A stretch of DNA of 41,030 nucleotides, from the IMG/VR virus record IMGVR_UViG_3300032085_001587, positions 1 to 41,030 of that record; one strand, written 5' to 3'. Each line of letters begins with the position of its first letter. Position 1 is the stretch's first letter. Of the stretch, positions 21,463 to 30,614 are shown piece by piece. The translations under genes and the position numbers were made by a program. This DNA comes from a virus. Under the pieces are notes generated by a model that did not search any database, was not told where the DNA came from, and saw only the letters and a list, made by a program, of their open reading frames with translations.

Positions 21463-24081
21463 TTAGTCCTTTTTACAAACAATCACATCAATATATTGGA
21501 CTCTAAAGTCCATATTTGCAGAAGAAGAGCCCTCATTAGAGATACTGAGATTGTGTCTGTGATTAGCACTTACCCCACCTGTATTGAAGCTATGGCTGTG
21601 ATTACTACTATTATTTCCGGTATTAAAACTGTGAGTGTGGGCTGCTCCTGATGAGTTAGTGTTTTGTTGTGTGTACCTTACACTAGCTCTACCAACACCA
21701 ATATCATCAACAGCTGATCTATCTCCACCCTGATATCCAGCTCTCTGTTTACCCACATTCTCTACAAACTGACCACTGGCACTACCACTGTTCATAGGGT
21801 GGTTATGATTGGCACTTGCATTTCCAGTACTTCCACCGTGAGTATGATTGGAACTTTGATTTCCAGTACTTCCACTATGAGTATGATTATTACTCTGGTC
21901 ACTTACATTACCAGTATGATTATGTGCCGTGAGGGGAACACTTCTCTCAGAAAATGCACTAGTAAAGGAATTGGTACCACCAGAACCACCACCAGAACCG
22001 GAAACAACACGTAATGTTTTGTTATCATCACCAGTTAGTTTTGTCCAACCGGTTGGTGCAGAAGCCTGATAGAACAACATTTTTGTGCCAGAAGGAATAA
22101 AATTTCCTACGGCATCATATAGTCTTCTAAATGCGTCAACACTTGGAGGTTGAACAGTAGAAGTACCTGTGGGTGGGTAAGTGTTATTGACAATAACCGC
22201 ACCTTGAATTGAGTTTGTTGCGGAAGGTAGTCTTGCAGGAGAAATCGTACCCGTAGTAATCTTATCACCAGCAAGATCAGTAAGACCTGCACCATTACCA
22301 GTAAAGTTTCCTACGGTCAGTCGATTAGTTGATGGGTTGTAGATAAATTGACCAGAAACACTATCAATAAAAGGTCTTTGGTATCCAGCAGCTTGATTGG
22401 TACTGAACAATACCTGGTAATCTACATTAGAACCCGTTTCATCTACATTGATAAAGTCTGCATTCAATGCAATACCAGTCAGATTACCAGTTACATCACC
22501 AACCAAATCACCAACAAGGTTTGAAACAGAGAATGTATTTGTTGATGGGTTATATGTCAGTTCATTACTTTGAGAATCAATATAAGGTCTTTGGAATCCA
22601 CCACCTTGATTAGCACTGAATAATACTTGATGGTTGGTGTTCTGTGTATTGGTATCTACATTGATAAAGTTCGCATTTGTTGCAATACCAAAGAGATTAC
22701 CAATGATATTTTCAACAGTAAGAGTTTCTGTAGATGGATTATATGTTAGATGACTACTATCAGTATCGATATACATCCTCTTATAATCAGTTGCACCTTG
22801 CTCACTGAAGATGACCTGATAATCAGTGTTGGTGTTTATCTTATCTACATTGATATTATCAGCACCAGTAGCAATACCAGATACATTACCTACAAATCTA
22901 GTACAAGATAGTACATTTGTAGAAGGAACATAGGTTAATTGATTAACATCGGAGTCAATTAAGTGCAGTGGGTAGTTTGAACCCAGACCTACATTGTTTA
23001 CAAAAGAAACCTGATGCGTAGCACTACTACTTGTAGTCTGAACACTAACTCTATCCGCACCAGTAGAAACACCAATGAACGCTGTTTGGTCCTGTCTTAC
23101 TGTAACAATACCAGCACTTACACTGTAGTTATTACTCTTGATGTTATTGATTGTACCGATACCCGATACATAGATATTCTCAAAATCTGCATAACCATCA
23201 CTATCTAATCTTCTTCTAACTGTTGCAAAACCAACATCAATATCGGTACCATTATTCTGTAGATATATTGTTGCACCCATACCAGCAACGTTAGATGCCT
23301 GGTAGAAAAGTCTATTCGGTGCATCGAATGGAACTCTGATAGTCAGAATACCAACCTGAGTACCATTACCATCTACACCATTATTGTAGATATTATTCAA
23401 GTCTGCAGTAGGTGTAGTCTTAATATAGAATGGGAAACCACCAGAATCTACATGGAATTCATACTTATTTCCTCTCAATAAGTAAAGGTCTGGGTTATCG
23501 GTATTTTGCGTAAAACCAACACCTACCGGGTCTCCAGTTCCAGCTATAAATCTATAGGTATCACTATTAAATTCTTCTACTGTAAATTTAGTATATAATT
23601 CTGCACTATTTGCAAGTAATGTATTGGTTACTGTGACATTTGTAAAGCCAACAGTTCCACCAGCAGAAATTTGACCTGCCAAAGATGTTGCTTTAATATT
23701 ACCAGTAACTGTCAGGTCACCATAAACATACTCTGCAGTCTGACCAATCGAAACTGGTCCGATAACATCCAGAGTATATGCAGGAATTGAAGAGTTAATT
23801 CCAATTTTTTTGGTAAGAGTAGAACTAGTAAATGCGGTTCCACCAACACCTACTTCAAGACCTATATTGGAAGTAGATACACCCGTAGTTACAAGTCTCT
23901 GTGCAGTAATGGTGGTACCAACTGCTAGTCGTTTACTAACCTCACTATCACCAATAATTACAAGTTTCTTATCAGGTGTTGTAGTTCCAATACCAATTTT
24001 GTCACTATCGGCGTCAGCATAGATTAAATTTTCATTGACTTGAATGCCATTTCTTACGACAAAATCCTTATCTACTGCCAT
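21463..24081 (-). CDS. tail fibre with tail-collar/gp12-like His-rich tip
   Basis: An 872-residue beta-rich virion protein (MAVDKDFVVRNGIQVNENLI). Residues about 390-600 have three repeats of about 64 residues with the pattern ADNINVD, TDYQVIFS, YIDSxSxELTYNPSTN, GNLxG. Residues about 665-690 (IPSGTKMLFYQASAPTGWTKLTGDDN) form a phage tail-collar domain as in T4 gp12. The tip that follows has regularly spaced HxH motifs (NHTHSGSTGNQ, NHTHGGSTGN, NHNHPMNSG, HTHSFNTGN, NHSHSFNTG, NHRHNLS), like the metal-binding HxH of gp12/gp37-type fibres. A receptor-binding tail fibre is the best reading. The late box at 24117-24111 drives it. Confidence 0.85.
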   Translation of the reverse strand: MAVDKDFVVRNGIQVNENLIYADADSDKIGIGTTTPDKKLVIIGDSEVSKRLAVGTTITAQRLVTTGVSTSNIGLEVGVGGTAFTSSTLTKKIGINSSIPAYTLDVIGPVSIGQTAEYVYGDLTVTGNIKATSLAGQISAGGTVGFTNVTVTNTLLANSAELYTKFTVEEFNSDTYRFIAGTGDPVGVGFTQNTDNPDLYLLRGNKYEFHVDSGGFPFYIKTTPTADLNNIYNNGVDGNGTQVGILTIRVPFDAPNRLFYQASNVAGMGATIYLQNNGTDIDVGFATVRRRLDSDGYADFENIYVSGIGTINNIKSNNYSVSAGIVTVRQDQTAFIGVSTGADRVSVQTTSSSATHQVSFVNNVGLGSNYPLHLIDSDVNQLTYVPSTNVLSCTRFVGNVSGIATGADNINVDKINTNTDYQVIFSEQGATDYKRMYIDTDSSHLTYNPSTETLTVENIIGNLFGIATNANFINVDTNTQNTNHQVLFSANQGGGFQRPYIDSQSNELTYNPSTNTFSVSNLVGDLVGDVTGNLTGIALNADFINVDETGSNVDYQVLFSTNQAAGYQRPFIDSVSGQFIYNPSTNRLTVGNFTGNGAGLTDLAGDKITTGTISPARLPSATNSIQGAVIVNNTYPPTGTSTVQPPSVDAFRRLYDAVGNFIPSGTKMLFYQASAPTGWTKLTGDDNKTLRVVSGSGGGSGGTNSFTSAFSERSVPLTAHNHTGNVSDQSNNHTHSGSTGNQSSNHTHGGSTGNASANHNHPMNSGSASGQFVENVGKQRAGYQGGDRSAVDDIGVGRASVRYTQQNTNSSGAAHTHSFNTGNNSSNHSHSFNTGGVSANHRHNLSISNEGSSSANMDFRVQYIDVIVCKKD

Positions 24082-24110
24082 TTATCTTGCTAATCAGGAA
24101 TTATTATTTT

Positions 24111-24117
24111 TATTTAT
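24111..24117 (-). promoter_or_regulatory. late promoter box (T4-type)
   Basis: Minus-strand TTGATAAATA with ATAAATA at 24117-24111, beginning on the last base of the TGA stop of the 1629-residue gene, 30 nt before ATG 24081. The T-rich stretch between box and start holds no other element. Confidence 0.6.
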
Positions 24118-27100
24118 CAACTAATAACTCCGAAGGTTCTCCACTGATTGTTTGTTGTATAGACCCAACCAACTGTTCCACTATTCGTAGGATTGGCATT
24201 GAATACAATATCACCAGGAGTACCAGCCTCTGTCGGGATAGCTATACCAACAGTCAACTTTCTTGAAACTTGAGCATTACCTTGAATAAAGACACTATTA
24301 GTTTCAAAACCTTCATCTGATGTACTGATAACCTTTTTAGTAAATTCTACAGGTCCATTGAACTGAGAAAGGACATTACCTTTATCACCACCATCAACCA
24401 TTATGTTTCTTTCAACCTTAAAGATAGAACCTTCAATATAGTTGAAGTCAGATACATCATCAGAAATACCACTTGAATATGGGTCTTCACCAGTATATGT
24501 TTGAACTGGAGTATCAAATACTTGTTCTCTACCTGTGTTAGATGCAATTCTCTTGTTACCAATGAAGAAGTCACCTCTATCATTCATACCGGTATAGTTG
24601 ACAACACCACCTGAAATCGTTTGAGATTGGGCATTGATTTGTTGAGATAATGTAAGTCTCTTCGTCTGTTTATCTGGGAATGCGGTTGAGTAGTTACCAG
24701 GACCATAACCAATATATTCAAAGGTATGACCAGATGCTCTAATAATTGAGTTCCTTCTAAATTCAACAGGGTAGAATGTAACCCGATTAATAACTGCACC
24801 ATTTACATGAGTGTTTGCAATAGAACCATATACACCTCTAAATACTTTAAGTTGTGTAGTTCCACCTATTCTACTGACTGTAGTTTTAATTCTCATCAAC
24901 TCATCATCAACTCTAAGGAAATCACCGATTCTAAAGTCATAATCAGTCATATTGTTGACATTAATAGTATCAGTTGTTTTACTAGTAACTGCTGTAGAAA
25001 GTGTAGTAGAGATACCTGCGTAGATTTGACTCTCTCTACCAGAAAGTCTTCCGTTTCTTGAAATAAGGTCGCCGAAGTTTCCAGAAGAACCGGATGGGAA
25101 TAGTCTGATAGTTCCATCAATTGTAGGAGTAACTGTATTGATACCTACATCAAGAACTACAGTAGTAAGTCCAATCTTATCGATACAAACAAACGAACCG
25201 TTATAGAATGTTTGTCCTGCACCACTCACAATAATAGAATTATTAACTCTAAAGTTATTATTGAATTTAGTTGTTATCGTTGCAATACCAACATTTTTAT
25301 TATAAACAAAACTATCGGTGTCATAAGATGGTCCAATGATAGTGAAACCACCACCAAATACCTGGTCTGGAGTTAATCCCAACGTACTAATACCAGGAGA
25401 ACCTAATACTGGAGTTACTTCAATCTCATTAGTTTCTGAAATTGCAGAAATTCTATAGAAACTATTATATTTCTTACCATCATAACTATCGATACCAGAT
25501 ATCAAAAGAGTGTCTCCTCTGTTATCATAAATTTTGTTTACACTACCAGTGGCTGCACTGAATCCAGTTGTTGTTGCAATACCAACGACTCGTAATTCAT
25601 CACCAGCAGCAAAAGCTGAACCACCATCCATAATCTGAATATCAATAATCTCACCAGCAGATGTTCCATCGATAGTGACTAGTCCAGTACCAAAATCACC
25701 GATCGATCCACTTGTAATGTTTTGAAGTTTTGCGTTATAGTAATATTGAATTGTATTTGAACCGTCACCATATCCTGCACCAGGGTTATTGATAGTTGGA
25801 ACAGTAATTCTATTCAAACCATGGTCGTATTGGGTAAAGATAGTATATGCAGTTCCTACATTGTTCGATATAATTCCGGTAATTGCAACACCAACCTGAA
25901 TGAACAGGTCTTCCAGTGTTTCAGTAGTGATACTATTTTTTGGGTCATTGATTGAGACCGAACCAATATTATCAGAAAGTGCATAACACGCGGATGCTGG
26001 TGCATCTGTGACTGGGTTATCTCTATCTAACTGTGGGTAGTAGTTAGTGATTGGTTGTGAGAACGCATAATTATTATTGTTGAATGGGAAAACTTTTGGT
26101 TCGTTCGAAGAATTGATTATCGACAGGTGGTAAACACCATCTTGTTCCCCATTGATATACTCATTGATAGTTTGTACATCATAAACATAAAAATCTTTCG
26201 CAAGGTTTCTTCTAGAGAAAGTTGGAAGTTCAGTAGTTCTCTGTGATGTATCGTTAATAAATGTACCGGCAGAAAGAGGAATGGAATTTACAGTAAATGT
26301 CTTTGCACTTGCAATACCAGTAACTTCGTATGTACCATTGTAACCAGAGTTACCTGTACCAACCGTTGGGAACAAAGTACTTCTTACATTATTAATAACA
26401 ACAGTAGAACCAATAGAAAGTCTATGTGGTTGTTCTGTCGAATAGTATGTAATTCCTGCTTTATAATCAACACCCGAGATGAAACTAAAGTTTCTCATCT
26501 GAGAGTCATTACTCATTGTCACAGAACCTGGATTAAACTCCAATGCAACTTCTTCATTAGTTGAACCAGTAACATCACTTGATTCTTGAAGAATAAAACC
26601 ATCTAGTGGTTGTCTTGCAGAAGATACTCCAGTGTTTGCAGGAATAACAAATCTCAACTGTACAATTCTATCATCAGACTGTCTAGAATCTTTCTTTCTA
26701 ATGGTATATGTTCTAGAAGTAATATTTCCAAGTCCACCACCATTCAATTTAGAAAACAAATTGTTCTCTGTTGATGCAGATGATACATTTACATACCATT
26801 GAGATTCATCAACATCATATTGAATAGGATGTCCTACATCACCAGGGTCTTTATCATTAACTCTACTCTCTACAATAATAGTATCACCAAGATTATTAAT
26901 ACCAACCTTGTTACCAGTCAAAGAATCGTTGAATGACTGTGCTAGTTGTATTTGGTTTGATGGTAGACCGTCAACAATTGCAAAATAAACTCTATTACTA
27001 TCAAGACCATCAGGAAGTCTTCCATTATTTGAAATGGCTCTTATAGTCTCACCTTGTTTGAACTGATGATCCTCAGTAAACATTAGGGTAGAGTTTGTAA

Positions 27101-29006
27101 TACTATTACCAGTAGAAACATTTCTACCAACTCTTGCAAGTTTTCTTCCAGTTATTTTCTTTGTTGCATATGCAGTGTCGTCCATAACGACTCTTGCTCT
27201 AAAGACTTCAGTCTGTCCTCCTACTGGAATCACAACATTCAATGTCTCGTTATTGTTTGCACCAAATCTATAACCGTTAACTACACTTGGAGGTTGTACA
27301 TCTTGATTGGTATAGTTATAGAGATACATTCTACTTGTATCTGCTACACCTACAGTTTTTGTAATATCAATTGAGGGATATTCAACTGTAGTAAATTCAG
27401 GTTTGAGTGATTGTGGTGGAATAATTTGTGTGATATATCCAACATCATCTTGAGTAAATGCCTTATCTCTATAACCTCTAGAAATAAGTGCGGTTTGTCC
27501 AAAGTTTGAATTGGAGTTAGTAACCGAGAAGTCACCACCAGATTCAGTTAAGAATTGTTCTGCATAACCAATAGCAAAGATAGAAACCAACTGAATCAAA
27601 GAATTGTTTGATGCCTTGATGTGATAATTTGCATATTGTGGTTTATATACAGCATTAATATCTGTATGTAAATTAGCAACTACATTGGAGTCATCAAATG
27701 AACCACTTGTAGTATTATACCTTACAAAAGCTCTATCATCAACTTGAAGACCAATTCCAGTGAATTGTGCAACAACCATGGACTTAAATCCATCTGCCTT
27801 ACTACCGTCGGCATGCATGCCACACATACCATAAACAGATCTCTGTGAGATGTTGAAGATGTATGGTGATGCACTGGTTACGGTATCAGAAGAAAGTTCT
27901 ACAGAAGAACCTAGAGGATTTGGTAGTGCATTAGCAGGAGGTACTGGAAGTTCATATGTAAACTCTGTAACACCGTCAGCATTAGTATCTAACACTTGGT
28001 TTACAAGATACGTACCATTATATCTTGTATCACTTACATTGTTGATGATAACATTGGTATCAACGTTTAGACCAAAAATACCAGCAGAAAGTTTTACGTT
28101 GACTTGAGTAGAAGGAGTAATACCATCACCAGCCTTGATACTACTGATACCGACTGAACCAGATACTGGCCCAACAATACGATATTCATCAATCTTGGGT
28201 TGGATATCAACGTTTGCATTTGGATAATCAGGTTCAATCTCTCTTCCACTTGCAGAACCATATGCAATACCAACCTTTTCATAATACATTTCTAGATCAG
28301 TACGATCTGTAGTATAGTTAATGAAATCATCATTGATATTTACATTGTTCTTACCATCTGCATACTCGAAAGATGTAAGTCTATGGTGAGAGAATGTTGG
28401 TGTGAATGTAGAAGGACTGTAATCTTTATATGCGGGTTTCTGGGTATCAGCATCCTTCAAGGTAAACTGGAACATGTAACATCCACCAGTCAATCTAAAG
28501 ATTGCGGATCTTTCGATTAAATTATTTTCTGGATTAGGAACATAGATTGGTCTGATAACAGTCTTTCTTAAATCCTGACCAATAATGGACACACCTCTGG
28601 GGATAATGACTCCACCATGAATACTATTCAGTTTATAAAGAATGTTATTACCATCGGTAATATCAAAGTTAGATGTATTACTGAATGACTGAAAATCATT
28701 CGAGTTAACACCACTTCTCAACAAGAAAGTATTAGACCCTGTTGGAATCCAACCCGGTCTGTTATCAATATAATGTGTACCAGGGAACAGATAGATTGAA
28801 GTTTTCTCAAATCTATCATTATCAAGACCTCTCTGATAAGAAAATCTAGATGCCTCAATCAATGCTCTTTGTAGAGTTTTGAATGGTCGGGCAAAAGAGT
28901 TACCTTGGTTCTCAATACCATCTGTTGCGTCTAGATTACTAGGGTCAACATATAAAATATTTCCTTTTACGTTCTTTAGAAAGTTATCTAATCGAGATAG
29001 AGGCAT
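24117..29006 (-). CDS. large virion structural protein, baseplate/fibre-like
   Basis: A 1629-residue protein. MPLSRLDNFLKNVKGNILYVDP followed by NSFARPFKTLQRALIEASRFSYQRG (residues 36-60) opens a pectin-lyase-like beta-helix fold; RPIYVPNPENN and IGQDLRKTV follow. Residues about 470-500 carry a QLVSIFAIGYAE and TNSNSNFGQTALI block also found in the 1267-residue protein. Later parts are beta-rich with many ITTTVSRI and GNSGYNGTYEV-type segments. I remember a conserved, very long structural protein with this MPLSRLDNFLKN start in T4-like cyanophages, position just before tail fibre genes; its exact place in the baseplate is unknown. Late box at 29040-29034. Confidence 0.82.
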   Translation of the reverse strand: MPLSRLDNFLKNVKGNILYVDPSNLDATDGIENQGNSFARPFKTLQRALIEASRFSYQRGLDNDRFEKTSIYLFPGTHYIDNRPGWIPTGSNTFLLRSGVNSNDFQSFSNTSNFDITDGNNILYKLNSIHGGVIIPRGVSIIGQDLRKTVIRPIYVPNPENNLIERSAIFRLTGGCYMFQFTLKDADTQKPAYKDYSPSTFTPTFSHHRLTSFEYADGKNNVNINDDFINYTTDRTDLEMYYEKVGIAYGSASGREIEPDYPNANVDIQPKIDEYRIVGPVSGSVGISSIKAGDGITPSTQVNVKLSAGIFGLNVDTNVIINNVSDTRYNGTYLVNQVLDTNADGVTEFTYELPVPPANALPNPLGSSVELSSDTVTSASPYIFNISQRSVYGMCGMHADGSKADGFKSMVVAQFTGIGLQVDDRAFVRYNTTSGSFDDSNVVANLHTDINAVYKPQYANYHIKASNNSLIQLVSIFAIGYAEQFLTESGGDFSVTNSNSNFGQTALISRGYRDKAFTQDDVGYITQIIPPQSLKPEFTTVEYPSIDITKTVGVADTSRMYLYNYTNQDVQPPSVVNGYRFGANNNETLNVVIPVGGQTEVFRARVVMDDTAYATKKITGRKLARVGRNVSTGNSITNSTLMFTEDHQFKQGETIRAISNNGRLPDGLDSNRVYFAIVDGLPSNQIQLAQSFNDSLTGNKVGINNLGDTIIVESRVNDKDPGDVGHPIQYDVDESQWYVNVSSASTENNLFSKLNGGGLGNITSRTYTIRKKDSRQSDDRIVQLRFVIPANTGVSSARQPLDGFILQESSDVTGSTNEEVALEFNPGSVTMSNDSQMRNFSFISGVDYKAGITYYSTEQPHRLSIGSTVVINNVRSTLFPTVGTGNSGYNGTYEVTGIASAKTFTVNSIPLSAGTFINDTSQRTTELPTFSRRNLAKDFYVYDVQTINEYINGEQDGVYHLSIINSSNEPKVFPFNNNNYAFSQPITNYYPQLDRDNPVTDAPASACYALSDNIGSVSINDPKNSITTETLEDLFIQVGVAITGIISNNVGTAYTIFTQYDHGLNRITVPTINNPGAGYGDGSNTIQYYYNAKLQNITSGSIGDFGTGLVTIDGTSAGEIIDIQIMDGGSAFAAGDELRVVGIATTTGFSAATGSVNKIYDNRGDTLLISGIDSYDGKKYNSFYRISAISETNEIEVTPVLGSPGISTLGLTPDQVFGGGFTIIGPSYDTDSFVYNKNVGIATITTKFNNNFRVNNSIIVSGAGQTFYNGSFVCIDKIGLTTVVLDVGINTVTPTIDGTIRLFPSGSSGNFGDLISRNGRLSGRESQIYAGISTTLSTAVTSKTTDTINVNNMTDYDFRIGDFLRVDDELMRIKTTVSRIGGTTQLKVFRGVYGSIANTHVNGAVINRVTFYPVEFRRNSIIRASGHTFEYIGYGPGNYSTAFPDKQTKRLTLSQQINAQSQTISGGVVNYTGMNDRGDFFIGNKRIASNTGREQVFDTPVQTYTGEDPYSSGISDDVSDFNYIEGSIFKVERNIMVDGGDKGNVLSQFNGPVEFTKKVISTSDEGFETNSVFIQGNAQVSRKLTVGIAIPTEAGTPGDIVFNANPTNSGTVGWVYTTNNQWRTFGVIS

Positions 29007-29032
29007 CTTACCGGCACGTTAGTCATTATGAG

Positions 29033-29578
29033 TTATTTATTCCATCTCCTATATAACCTACCAAGAATATACCCTTCACCAGGACACTCTACAGACATCA
29101 TTGTGTCTATTCCATTGTTCCACCATCTTCTTCCATAGTTATAATTTTTCTCACCACTTTGATCTCTGGGTTTCAGTCCTTCAACAATTCTTTGTCTATG
29201 GTAATCACTAATAGGTTTTCCCCTTCTGGAATTTGAATAGTTTTTCTGATGTTCTGGTGTTCTCTTATATCCTCTTATACCATCACTTATCTTCTTCCTT
29301 GTCTCCTCACTGAAAATTCTTCCAGGAACGCCTTCTCCACCATCAGTCAAATTTCTCAATATTCCTGTTCCAATATCCTTTCTTCCTAATACACTTATCA
29401 TATAGATTTCGTGTTTTGCTGCCACCTCAGCAGTCAAATTCTTCTTCAAATAAATTCTTCTGTCTCTCGGAGGAAGATTTACCGTATGTAATTTACTATG
29501 TATTCTATTTGATTTTCCTTTACCAATATAATAAGGTGTCCCATCTTCACGAAGATATGCGTAAGTATAATAAATCAT
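29033..29578 (-). CDS. GIY-YIG homing endonuclease with NUMOD3-like DNA-binding repeats
   Basis: A 181-residue free-standing homing endonuclease. The GIY-YIG nuclease core is at 1-80: YTYAYLREDGTPYYIGKG (4-21), Arg25 in KSNRIH, and the metal-binding Glu57 in KHEIYMI; NLTDGGEG (77-84) closes it. Two NUMOD3-like blocks follow, SEETRKKISDGIRG and TPEHQKNYSNSRRGKP, then a C-terminal RRWWNNGIDTMMSVECPGEGY region. All catalytic residues look intact, so it should be active. It is inserted between two large structural operons and carries its own late box (29608-29602). Such enzymes spread by cutting alleles lacking them; the target is probably near the insertion point, in the neighbouring structural genes. 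Confidence 0.88.
   Translation of the reverse strand: MIYYTYAYLREDGTPYYIGKGKSNRIHSKLHTVNLPPRDRRIYLKKNLTAEVAAKHEIYMISVLGRKDIGTGILRNLTDGGEGVPGRIFSEETRKKISDGIRGYKRTPEHQKNYSNSRRGKPISDYHRQRIVEGLKPRDQSGEKNYNYGRRWWNNGIDTMMSVECPGEGYILGRLYRRWNK
29034..29040 (-). promoter_or_regulatory. late promoter box (T4-type)
   Basis: Minus-strand AATAAATA overlapping the TAA stop of the homing endonuclease (29035-29033), 28 nt before ATG 29006 of the 1629-residue gene. Confidence 0.58.
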
Positions 29579-29601
29579 AATAATACTAAAGAGACATTAG
29601 A

Positions 29602-29608
29602 TATTTAT
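29602..29608 (-). promoter_or_regulatory. late promoter box (T4-type)
   Basis: Minus-strand AATAAATA with ATAAATA at 29608-29602, 24 nt before ATG 29578 of the homing endonuclease and just past the intrinsic terminator, so the endonuclease is a separate transcription unit. Confidence 0.58.
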
Positions 29609-29613
29609 TACAT

Positions 29614-29642
29614 AAAAAAACCACCCAGAATACTGGATGGTT
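29614..29642 (-). terminator. intrinsic terminator
   Basis: On the minus strand AACCATCCAG (29642-29633) pairs with CTGGGTGGTT (29628-29619) around a short loop, with one G-U wobble, followed by seven T residues (through 29614). It closes the four-gene unit transcribed from 30643. The 45 nt between the 56-residue gene's stop (29688) and the stem contain no gene. Confidence 0.85.
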
Positions 29643-29687
29643 AATTAACACAATAGAGTGCTTCCTTTACACGGTTCTTATATTATA

Positions 29688-29858
29688 TTACGGATTCATA
29701 TCTGTGTCAAGTAAATATTCTACAGTATTTGCAATATCATTCATTGCATCTCGTAAGTCTTCCTGTCCACCAGAATGTTGATCATTTGAATCTATATCAG
29801 ATACAAGAGACCATCTCCATTCTCTCATAGGTTCAGAGTACCAAAGTTGTATATTCAT
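29688..29858 (-). CDS. 56-residue hypothetical protein
   Basis: ATG at 29858 opens 56 codons ending TAA at 29690-29688. GAGGGG lies five bases upstream, a strong ribosome site. The protein reads MNIQLWYSEPMREWRWSL, then an acidic helix (GGQEDLRDAMNDIANTVEYLLDTDM), with no membrane segment. It fills the space between the 97-residue gene and the terminator and is the last gene of the unit. Similar small proteins, beginning with a Trp-rich strand followed by a helix, are familiar from cyanophages; function unknown. Confidence 0.68.
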   Translation of the reverse strand: MNIQLWYSEPMREWRWSLVSDIDSNDQHSGGQEDLRDAMNDIANTVEYLLDTDMNP

Positions 29859-29886
29859 TCGACCCCTCTATTTTATATAGTAATCT

Positions 29887-30180
29887 TTATAATGTGCGTT
29901 CTAATCTGTTTATTGCTTGGTCAGGAAAGTCTCTAGGACGACTATCACCAGCATTATCAGTTCTAGCAGAACCTTCGTTTGCTTTCATAGTATGCTGAAA
30001 GTTTGATCTCTTATATCTTAAACCCAATGGGTCAGGAATCCAGTATGTCACCTGCCATTCTTGGTCAGGACATAACTCAAGATGTTTCTCTACTGTATGA
30101 TTAAAGATACCCAGTTGGACATGTCCATCATGAGTAACACATCTACCCTTACCAATATCAACCACAAATAATTGACTCAT
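29887..30180 (-). CDS. small conserved-type phage protein
   Basis: A 97-residue protein from MSQLFVVDIGKG to NRLERTL. ATG 30180 is preferred over the upstream open frame because AAGGGAG is directly in front of it and the ATG overlaps the previous stop as ATGA. Beta-rich, with WQVTYWIPDPLGLRYKRSNFQHTM and a basic, Arg-rich C-terminus (RTDNAGDSRPRDFPD). No domain recognised. Confidence 0.62.
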   Translation of the reverse strand: MSQLFVVDIGKGRCVTHDGHVQLGIFNHTVEKHLELCPDQEWQVTYWIPDPLGLRYKRSNFQHTMKANEGSARTDNAGDSRPRDFPDQAINRLERTL

Positions 30181-30332
30181 TCTCCCTTCCAAGTTGGTGG
30201 ATGAAAAACACAATACTCATTGAAGGTAATTTTCATCTCCTTTTGAGTTAAGTTGCAATTCTTTGCTGCCTTGGGAAGATTCCATTTGGCAACAAACAAC
30301 ATTTCCATAGACTGACGGGTTTCTGGTCTCAT
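30177..30332 (-). CDS. 51-residue hypothetical protein, possibly 5'-frameshifted
   Basis: As it stands, ATG 30332 opens 51 codons (MRPETRQSMEMLFVAKWN to HPPTWKGE), ending TGA at 30179-30177 with an ATGA overlap to the next gene. A helix-turn-helix-like segment, NLPKAAKNCNLTQKEMKITFN, may bind nucleic acid. Upstream, ATG 30378 overlaps the previous stop as ATGA and reads MNRPDLYEEILNCYE, but in another frame. Removing one T near 30333 would join them into a natural 66-residue protein (CYEMRPETR). The alternative frame ends at 30217 with an unconvincing C-terminus. Confidence 0.6.
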   Translation of the reverse strand: MRPETRQSMEMLFVAKWNLPKAAKNCNLTQKEMKITFNEYCVFHPPTWKGE

Positions 30333-30374
30333 ATTCGTAACAGTTTAGAATTTCTTCGTAAAGGTCTGGACGGT

Positions 30375-30593
30375 TCATTCTGCAGAAGTAACCAAAGGTT
30401 CTGCGTAAACAATGTCGTCTTCTTTAATCAATGCACGGACCAATTCAAGGACATTCATGAATTGGTCTACATTCTCACAATCAATAGTTTTACTATTACC
30501 ATCACTTGAGTAAAGATAAAACTTACGAAGACTTGCATCGACCACAACACGGGTCAAAAAGTCTTGATCTTCTTCTTGTGGTTTGTAGGTCAT
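30375..30593 (-). CDS. small conserved-type cyanophage protein
   Basis: A 72-residue protein, MTYKPQEEDQDFLTRVVVDAS to AEPLVTSAE. AGGAG lies four bases before the ATG. Predicted alpha/beta: RVVVDASLRKFYLYSSDG, TIDCENVDQFMNVLELVRALI. First gene behind the sigma70-like promoter (30643-30615). I recall near relatives in T4-like cyanophages; no function is known to me. Confidence 0.7.
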   Translation of the reverse strand: MTYKPQEEDQDFLTRVVVDASLRKFYLYSSDGNSKTIDCENVDQFMNVLELVRALIKEDDIVYAEPLVTSAE

Positions 30594-30614
30594 TGAACTC
30601 CTGTCTACTCTACT

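Noticed and set aside
21466-21474. CTAAATA at the end of the 872-residue gene
   Set aside because: No gene start follows within about 100 nt on that strand; the next gene has its own TATAAATA box.
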